Shown: positions 56,895 to 64,000 of the stretch, piece by piece
How positions within the stretch are numbered: the stretch's first letter is position 1
Layout: the number at the start of each line of letters is the position of its first letter
From: Undaria pinnatifida
Lineage: Eukaryota; Sar; Phaeophyceae; Laminariales; Alariaceae
Direction: 5' to 3'
Length of the DNA: 64,000 nt
Assembly (NCBI GenBank): GCA_012845835.1
Contig: JABAKD010000007.1
Span: forward strand, 14,077,842-14,141,841
Notes under the pieces: model-generated
What the model saw: only the letters and a program-made list of their open reading frames with translations
The model's database searches: none
Told to the model about the DNA's origin: nothing
Program-made: the position numbers and the translations under genes

Positions 56895-58165
56895 TCAATT
56901 GACACCGGCCGCGCCACGAGATTCGTCTACGTTACGTTGAATCTCCCGAGGAAACGCACTGGCGATGTCGACTTGCAGGCACCAAGAGTCTCGTACGGCT
57001 CCCGTCGAAGTCGTGTAGCCCGCCGGCGGTACAGGAAGCTTAATCGGTCCCGGATCGTTCAGAAAGCAGACTAGGTATACCATGTCTTCGGTAGTGTTCG
57101 TGCTGATTTTTCCATGCCACCATAATCGATAGTCTCCTTTGTACCATGAGCGGTCTCCCTTAGGAAGTACTGTGTCGTGCCAGCGACGGAGCCAATCGGG
57201 CGGGAAACACAGGCATAGCCCGGCGCTAGGAAACGTTCCCCGTTGTTGCGGGAGAGCACGCGCTGTGCCGCCCCGGTTCGCATTCGGCGGTAGAGGCGGT
57301 TGAGTTGGCGGTGCTGGTTCGGGGTTCTGGCCCAGTAACGCCAAGATGTGTGGGCGGGAGAGGTGGAGGTCCATTTCCCGCTCCCTGGAGAGTTCGCAGA
57401 GTCCCGCCCAGTGCGTCTTGTATAGCACCGCGTTTACGCCACCTCGCCCCTGTACCGACTGATGACCGGTGATCTGCTCTACCTCAACCGTTGGAGGGGC
57501 GTCTAAGCGTCGTCCTGAGTGACGTCGTACGGTGGAGACTTCTTGGAAAAATTGTTGAGCACGTACTGCGTCAGCCCCGCCGGTAAGAAATCTGGGCATG
57601 TCCCCGCTGCCGTGGTGGTTGGCGTAGGGTTTGCAGCGCTCGATGGCCACTCGCCGACGAACATCCGAACCGGGCAGGTCGGAAGGGAGATCCAAATCGA
57701 GGAGGTTGGTCCCGAGCGGCGAACCGTCCGGGGTCTCCGCGGCGGAACAGGGACGGACTGCAGGATCTTGGACGGGCCCGTCCAGTTAAGCGCGAGGATG
57801 GCCTTGAGTCCCTTGGTGTGGGTGTTCGCCTTCACACCCTGGCGGATGGTAAAGGCAGAATTGTACGCCCATGCACAACCACTCGTAGCGAAGTTAGGCG
57901 CTGGGCGCATCGCGTCGGCCTGCCGCTAACACGAGCAACTGTGAGGGTGTGGTGTGCGCGGAAAATGTCGTTCGCGCGCTTTTCCCGGTCGGTCCCCATA
58001 TCCAATAGACCAGTTGGTCAAGGGCCAGACTCGGGTTTCCAACAACACCAGCGCGGTCGAAAACCGTCAGGGGGAGCCGTGAGAGTCTGCCCATGTGGAC
58101 CTCGTTCGGCGCCAGACCCGTCGCGGTATATGTGGGGTAATGGTCCGTTTGACCACTTGCAAAAC
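56895..58165 (-). pseudogene. Ty3 chromovirus integrase relic (C-terminal part, chromodomain, Tudor-like tail)
   Basis: On the - strand, PNEVHMGRLSRLPLTVFDR (about 58120-58050) starts the recognisable part. It is followed by TIRQGVKAN and LALNWTGPSKIL (about 57800-57750), the GPY/F module of Ty3 integrases. About 57480-57355 reads VEVEQITGHQSV and VLYKTHWAGL with EREMDLHL, a chromodomain that in chromoviruses guides integration to chromatin; the usual tryptophan before EREMDL is arginine. Further on, SWYKGDYRLWWHGKI and DMVYLVCFLNDPGPIKL look Tudor-like. Frameshifts occur near 57700 and as a pair around 57340-57180. The catalytic core, reverse transcriptase and both LTRs are not seen. It can no longer act. 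Confidence 0.78.
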
Positions 58166-58309
58166 GTTAGCCTATAGCTTACCGAATGTAAGCCTTATAA
58201 CACCCATCCCCCCCTCTCCCTGGAACAACGGGATAGCAGGTCGGCCAGATATACGGGCGGACCTGTCCGTATCGAAGCGGTTCCATTACCTGGGTGTACC
58301 TGGAAGTCC
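58166..58309. other. Left border of the Ty3 relic
   Basis: The integrase relic stops here without a clear LTR, so it is truncated or has recombined. Confidence 0.3.
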
Positions 58310-58324
58310 GAGAATGTTGTTATT

Positions 58325-58515
58325 GTGGATGGTGGGATTTGAACCCACGACCCAAAAACACATAGCCCTGCCGACGACGCCATAATGTAAGGGGATTGGC
58401 GGGGGGACAGAGTGCCCCCTGCAGGTCTGCCAATTGAGCAGGTACTCACCTTTTAAGCATTCGCAGAGAAGTAGCTTCGTTCGATTCCAACAGAGCCCCC
58501 GATGGCGCTCGCTCT
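58325..58515 (-). repeat. tRNA-like repeat R9, copy 2
   Basis: On the - strand it reads GCTCAATTGGCAGA (D-arm like, about 58425-58438), a C/G hairpin region, and then GTGGGTTCAAATCCCACC (about 58329-58348), a perfect T-arm and B box. The acceptor stem does not pair, so it is a tRNA-derived repeat, not a working tRNA. Confidence 0.6.
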
Positions 58516-59250
58516 AACCAGAGTAGATTTGGTAATGGTGACACCATAAAGACTTCGGCTGCGATATTCTTGCGATACAAGACATACAACACACCGAGCG
58601 GTTAAACGAGTACCTCATCCACGCATCGTCTACAGACAATAAAGGCGACCCAGTAGCGACACGTTGTTAATCCGAAGTGAAACCCATTCAAAAAGACGAA
58701 GCAGTAACGTGTTCTGCTACAACAAGTGGGCTACGAGGGCTACAACGGTTTAGCGAAAACATTTTTGACTAGCGGGGCTGCAGTGGCGTCGTGAAACGGT
58801 AGAGATTACTCTTTTGGGGTAAATTGCAATGTTCCAACTAATGTTTCAACTAAAGCCACATCGTGTTTCTGACACCTTGATTGGGCTCCAGTAGTGCGGA
58901 ACGATCAGTTAGCTTGGCGATTTACGGGCAATATTTGTCATAGACCTACAGTAGCGCATTGAATCGCTGGTGGGAGAACACGAACACGCTCCTTCGAGGT
59001 GATTCGTTTCTATTGAGATATTGAACTCTTCGTGTAAGGAACACAGAAGCTTCTGATGCACCTCTACCTACGGTGAAATGACCCCATGCAGGCACGAGGA
59101 ATTGGCCGTCTATCGCTGGGGTTTCACATTGCCATTCGTGAAATACCTAACTATTAACAACACTTGTACTCATTGTAGTAGTTAATGGGACGGAGGTTTC
59201 AAAGGGTGTCGAGCAGTGGCAGTGCATTGCTAACGTATTTATAATTGTAT
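58516..59250. other. No gene recognised
   Basis: Unassigned DNA. Confidence 0.3.
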
Positions 59251-59259
59251 CATGGTCGT

Positions 59260-59995
59260 TCTTTTTTTTGCTCGGTCAGTAGTTTTGTTTGTCTCGGCCT
59301 CGGTATGGGATGCTCGGAACTGGAATTTCTCTGTCAAATGGCTTCGTTCGAGCGCCGTCTTCGGCTGATGGCTCCAACGCCCCTCGCCATGCCTTATCCG
59401 TTCGGTACCCCGACTTGAACGCGGATTGATGCCGAGCGAGACATACGAGAAGCTGATGCACTCTATTACACACACGCTTGTTGTCTGATTTATAGCAAGG
59501 GTGGGTGTGTACCAAAAAAGAAGGGAATGACTTTTGGACATGAGAAACAAGGCGAAGAACCGTTCCTGTTGTTAAGCTGCGCCACGCGAAGGTCGTATGG
59601 TAAGTAGTATAGACGGTAGCCACGGAAGAAACCAGTGCCATGCATTGGTCTTGGTATCGCATCGTTTATTGATTTTTTTCCCAGAGAATACTCCATGGAG
59701 AATTTGTTGGACAACGTGGAAGGCGTGCTTTGTTGTGCTGTGGTGCCTCTGCCTCTGTTGTTTTGGTCGTTTTTCCGCTGTCAACTGGAAAAAGAGCGGT
59801 CGTGTTAGTACGTAGCTGACAAATAGTTTTGGGTTGCTTCCTACTTAACGTGCTCCTTTCTGCTGATTGCTGATTGATCATCTCTAGTGAGTTATATGGA
59901 ACCGGTCGCCCTGGTGGTCTATCTAGTGGTTACCTTCGAATACCGCTATTAATAGCGTTGGTCCTCGGGTTTGATTCCCACCGTTGTGAGATATG
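59260..59995 (+). repeat. Repeat R8, copy 1, ending in a tRNA-like module
   Basis: Shares with 62905-64000 the blocks TCTCGGCCTCGG, GCCTTATCCGTTCGGTACC-like, GCGCCACGCGAAGGTCGTA, TGCCATGCATTGGTCT and GTCAACTGGAAA. Near 59898 it reads CCGGTCGCCCTGGTGG (same opening as SINE A), an A-box-like TGGTCTATCTAGTGG and a B-box-like GGGTTTGATTCCC. A 60-70 codon frame on either strand is not convincing. Confidence 0.7.
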
Positions 59996-60589
59996 ATATT
60001 TTCTGCAGAAAAGCAAAAAAGAAAGGATACAACACTATCTGCTCAAAGCGCCCAAAAGCGTGTGTAGGTCAATTTCGGTGTCGCATAGGCGACAAAGAGG
60101 TGATTATAGTATTCCGTGACTAGTCGACCATACCCAGGTCAAATACGCACGGTTTTCGCGTCATTTCAGGCTTTTTTCTCACGGATTTCAAGCGCGTGTT
60201 ATGACAATCATGGTTGTGTTTATTATGGCGTTTTGCTTTGAACACCCCATCCTTTTGTTTTTGGAGTGGTGTTTATAACTGGGGAGGCGTGAATCCTCGA
60301 TACAACTTTCTCTAATTCATTTATTCATGTATTGCGTTTAGTGCTGTTGTCGCTGTTAAAGTGCTTCTCACCCTCAGTTTTAGCGGCTTGCTCGGGACGC
60401 CAACATGATTTGATCCTAAAATCGCATTTTTGTGCGACTTATCATGCTAATGTCTGGTTGCATTGCGCTCGCGCTGCAGATATTTGCTGTGTGCTGAATG
60501 ATGCGAGAAAACCCACGTCGGTCGAAACAATTGTGAGCTTATTGGGTCAAAGACTACCGGCAAATCACGAATAAGCCAATGGGGTCGTA
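59996..60589. other. No gene recognised
   Basis: AT-rich. An 80-codon frame at 60332-60574 begins with a hydrophobic stretch (LVLLSLLKCFSPSVLAAC). It is not recognised. Confidence 0.3.
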
Positions 60590-61140
60590 GTTGACACGCC
60601 GTGCGGGGAGGTACCGACCCGGGAGATCATCGTTGTAAATCCCGCGTTTTAGGAGCTGTAAAGATTTGGATGATTTTGGAACCGGGTACGGGGCCCTATC
60701 TTGCCCGTGTGCGACCGAACTGCCCCCCACTGGTTGGTGAGACCTCTATCATCCTCCTAGGGTGAGGCGGCGCCGTGGAGCTCGAAGAAATGAGCGATTG
60801 TAGCCAACGGAGTTGGGGCTTTCACACCGTAAGGGGCGGTGAAGACCGGAGGGAAATCGGTTTTGTTCCCCGGTTTGTCTGACGTTTACGTATATTGAAT
60901 GATATATGTATCGGGGACGGGACCCTATTGTCCCCGGGTGGAGCTGGCTCTATAAAATACAACCCCCGCCCAATCAGAGATCGGCCGGTCGGCGGGGTTT
61001 GGGATTTCCACGCTGTGCGGGGAAATATCCATCCAGGTGAAAACCATCCGTGTTTGTTCGCGGGTTGTCGAAGTTGTGTATGTGTGGATTGATCATGATC
61101 CTGGGAAGAGACCCTATCGTCCCCAGATGACCGTTACTTT
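60590..61140 (+). repeat. Degenerate tandem repeat of about 200 bp, three copies, with hairpin
   Basis: Each copy has CACGCYGTGCGGGGA-like start (60596, 60825, 61010), a GTTTGTTCSCGGGTT-like middle, and CGGGGACGGGACCCTATTGTCCCCG-type hairpin (about 60683, 60912, 61100). In copy 2 the stem is CGGGGAC/GTCCCCG. Confidence 0.68.
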
Positions 61141-61910
61141 ATGTACGAGTCCCGGCTAATGAGCGACAGGCGATCAGATAAAATGCGATACCAGGTAGAA
61201 CATGTTTATTTATTATCGTCAAAAACTCGCGAGCCTGAAATTCCTAACTGCGAAATTCCTGGTTCAGCGTTATCGCGTACTACTCATCCTCTATCTCCAC
61301 ACAACAAGAAGTGGCAGGATTAATAATATAACAACCATCGAGGAATTCAACGACAAAGGCAGCGACACCGTGTTTCACGCCTAGATTACCGTCAGCAGGT
61401 CTCTCCACGATCGGACTATACACACAGAGAGTCGGTCTGCGAGCCTCGGACCCAGATAGTTACTATCATGCATGGTGTAGCAGAAGCTGGCTCAGTTCGC
61501 GCCTCTCAGTGGCTACGGAGGGAACATGCGGCATACACGGCCACCCTCTCTTGCTGGCCCTGGATGCTTGGTTGAGTAAAAACATCAAGAAACGCATTCG
61601 AAACGCGTCTTCGCGGGCAGACTAGAGGGTCAGCCTGCGTGGGCTCGGATACATCTTAACGAAATATTATGATGAATATCGGAATCGATTTCACGCAAGA
61701 AACGGCAGAAGCAAGAATTATACTGCAAGTCTATGTCGTTCTCATAGCAATTATTTACCTTCTACATGTGTACATTATGTGTCGCGTAGTAATGGTTTCT
61801 ACTCTCTATCGGATTTTGAATCGAACAAGTCGAAATGCTGCACAGCCCTTCCCGGAGCATGGGTGCCGGCAGATGACGCCACCCATGCGGAGCCCTTGTA
61901 TATATATTAT
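61141..61910. other. No gene recognised
   Basis: Two nearly superposed 60-codon frames (61141-61323, 61202-61384) and an 84-codon hydrophobic frame (61669-61923; LQVYVVLIAIIYLLHVYIM) are unrecognised; the last has a possible membrane segment. Confidence 0.3.
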
Positions 61911-61914
61911 AAAT

Positions 61915-62840
61915 GAAAAATGAACTCTAGCTGTGAGATCGAATATTGTGTCGAAACTCATCATCGCAAGCTGTGTGTGATACTCCGATCAAACGCGTAT
62001 TACGAGTTGGGTGTCCTCATTAAGGATATAGGTCGGCGACTCCCCTTGCAACTACAGTGTAGCTATCTGGGTCAACAGGGTGATGTTAGTATGCCTGTGC
62101 GCGGAAACTATAAAACCCGTATTTGAGGGGGACAGAATATGACAGCTGTGGAAGGAAATGCATCAGTTTATCAAGTGAATAATGTAAGTCGAATAACCGG
62201 TTTCGGGATGGCGGAGTTTTTAAGGACGTGGGGGTGGGTGGGGGGGAGGCGAAAAAATCATGCCGCATGGAGATAGGGGTTTGCTATACGCGTGGTGCTA
62301 GGTCCAGGGGAAGATGCGGGTGGTGGGGAAGGAGGGGGCGTTGGGGAGGGGGGGGGGGGGGGTGCAGCAGCAGCATGGATGGCTGTAGGAAGAAAATGAC
62401 GTGATATCAAGTGCGTGGAAGTGTTTTTTACTCTGGCAGATTTCGATGTTCAATAGGGCGTTTGTGCAAGACAGAGCGGTAACAAAAGAAAAAGGAGGGC
62501 GCGGGGTGGGGGGGGGGGGGTTCACGAGGTTTAGGTCACATATAATATGTACTCCAACTGTGAGATCGAAGATATGGTCGAATATCATGCTTGCAAGCTA
62601 GCTTGTGTGTGATACTCCGGTCGCGCGTGTTACTCATATGTGTAGGGGCTTGCTATACGCGTGGTGCAAGGTCTAGGCGATCGTGCGGGTGGTGGTGAAA
62701 GAGGAAGCGTTGGGGGGGCGGGGGGAATGAAAGAAAGCTACGTCATGGATGGCTAGAAAGATGTTAACGTTATATCAATTGCGTAGAAGTGTTTGTTACT
62801 CTGGCCGATTTCGAATGTACGTGGGGAGTTGAAAGAAAAG
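61915..62840 (+). repeat. Dispersed repeat family R4, forward copies
   Basis: Contains the complement of MSFDTIFDLTARVHF (61917-61962) and of a second copy, IFDHIFDLTVGVH (62543-62588), GTGTGATACTCCGATC, TTAAGGATATAGGTCGGCG, CTGTGCGCGGAAACTATAAA and poly-G runs (62349, 62508). Confidence 0.72.
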
Positions 62841-62889
62841 GGTAGGGAGAAAAAAGAAAGGAGATTCTTCTTTCCAAGGACAGGGATTT

Positions 62890-64000
62890 GTTCAGGATTT
62901 TTTTTGTCTCGGCCTCAGATTGGGATTCTCGAACATTTCTCGGTCAAATCGATTCGTTCGAGAGCCTTCTTCCGGGGGCGTCTCCGACGCCCCTCGCCCT
63001 GCCGTATCCGTTCCGCACCTCGACGTGAACGCCGATGGGGGCTGAGCGAGGCACGCAAAAAGTGTTTTTTTACGGTGTATTTGTTCTGTTTTACGGCACT
63101 CTCTAGTTATTCCTCGGATAGGCATGTATTGAGAGGTTAATAGTGTAAAACTTAACAAGACAATAATTCCAAATTGGCGAAATATTTCGACCCAGAACGA
63201 AGAATATTTTTGCTGTGAAAAAACAACAACCATGGTACCGCGGTAGGTTTGATTGTAGTAGCGCATGTAATTATTCAATCTCGGTAGGTGCGTAGGTACA
63301 TGTATAGACGGGACGAGCACAAGCATGACCAAAACACAAGGAAGTAGTGGTTGCGATTACTGCGCCAAAACAAGCCACGGAATAATCATTGCGAGTGGCT
63401 GCGTCCACGTCCTCGACAAGGTAGTAGTTTGTACACGTGCAAGAAATATAGGTAGGAGTTGTTGGTAGCACACTATGATGTTCCATCACACACACGCTTT
63501 TGTCTGACTTACAGCTTGTGGAGGGTGTACTAGAAACAGGGAAACCATTTTTGACATAATAAACGAGGGGAAAAATCGTTGCTGTCATGTATCTGCGCCA
63601 CGCGAAGGTCGTAGTATGTAGTAGACGGTATCCACGGAAGAATTTTGTGGCATGCATTGGTCTCGGAATCGCATCCTTTGGGGGTTCTTTTCCCCGAGAA
63701 GACTCTATGGAGCAGTATAGGCAGTGTGGAACTCGTGCTTTGTTGCTGCTGCGGCCTCTCTGTCTCCGTTCCTGTTTTGCTCGTTTGCCGCCGTCAACTG
63801 GAAAAGTGGTCGTGTTGGTACGAAACTGACGACAAATATTTTTGTGTTGCTTAGGACTTGACGTGCTCCTTGCCGCTGGTTGCTGATTGATGATCAATTG
63901 TGAGTTATATGGAGCCGGTCGCCACGGTGGTTTATCTAGTGGTTACCTTCGAATGTTATTCGCGTTGGTCCTTGTGTTCGATTGCCACCGTTGTGAGATT
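62890..64000 (+). repeat. Repeat R8, copy 2, ending in a tRNA-like module and cut by the window edge
   Basis: Parallel to 59260-59995 but about 350 bp longer in the middle. It ends with GCCGGTCGCCACGGTGG, TGGTTTATCTAGTGG and GTGTTCGATTGCCACC. The outer ACGGTGG and CCACCGT could pair, though no complete tRNA fold is visible. Confidence 0.7.

Noticed and set aside
58325-58515. Functional tRNA gene on the - strand
   Set aside because: The T-arm is good, but the acceptor stem does not pair and the region is part of a repeat with a second copy.
59895-59990. Functional tRNA gene with TTC-like loop
   Set aside because: A and B boxes are present, but no complete cloverleaf forms and the sequence belongs to a repeated SINE-like module.

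Overview
This window looks like nuclear DNA from a large, repeat-rich eukaryotic genome. The best guess is a multicellular alga, perhaps a brown alga or another stramenopile. That rests on GT-AG introns with pyrimidine tracts, decayed eukaryotic transposon families (DIRS-like, Ty3 chromovirus, APE-type LINE, pogo-like), tRNA-derived SINEs and many microsatellites. There are no bacterial operons, rRNA genes or CRISPR arrays. The lineage is an inference that the sequence cannot prove. I found no clearly intact protein-coding gene; every protein I can recognise is broken by frameshifts, stops or truncation.

Region 1 (1-17.7 kb) is very C-rich on the + strand. Two decayed DIRS-like retrotransposon relics lie on the - strand: relic A (1-1080, RNase H plus the start of a tyrosine recombinase) and relic B (13.5-15.0 kb, gag-like segment plus tyrosine recombinase). 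Next to the upstream, gag side of each relic is a long directional array of short hairpins (about 1.24-9.84 kb and 15.02-17.69 kb). The basic unit is about 84 bp with two hairpins sharing a GGCCCCGTYGCC core. Stem bases covary between units. The arrays contain their own higher-order duplications of about 890, 162 and 110 bp.

Region 2 (17.7-24 kb) holds a tRNA-like SINE (SINE A), a complete pogo/Tigger-like DNA transposon with perfect TIRs and TA duplications (19880-21701), and a second retroposon family (SINE B) with (AAC)n tails, one copy of which carries a nested third small retroposon with a 7-bp target duplication. Region 3 (25.1-28.4 kb) is a multi-exon - strand gene relic with a WRN-like 3'-5' exonuclease domain and recognisable splice sites but in-frame stops.

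Region 4 (28.6-45.5 kb) is mosaic: diverged tandem repeats, SINE A and SINE B copies, a LINE relic whose 3' end is repeated as a 720-bp inverted arm, a 453-bp tandem duplication, strong hairpins and a dispersed family (R4) that repeatedly carries a short conserved start of the form MSFDEIFDLTAGVYF. Region 5 (45.5-50.3 kb) is tandem DNA: a MITE-like element, a degenerate 195-bp satellite, a GTCGTACAAC minisatellite, a 598-bp duplication and a 21-bp minisatellite. Region 6 (50.3-64 kb) has more R4, low-complexity DNA, a Ty3 chromovirus integrase relic with a chromodomain and a Tudor-like tail, a degenerate 200-bp tandem repeat, and two copies of a repeat ending in a tRNA-like module.

The genes do not form a pathway. 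The layout is layered transposon insertion, decay and local tandem amplification. The most unusual feature is the covarying hairpin array attached to DIRS-like elements.
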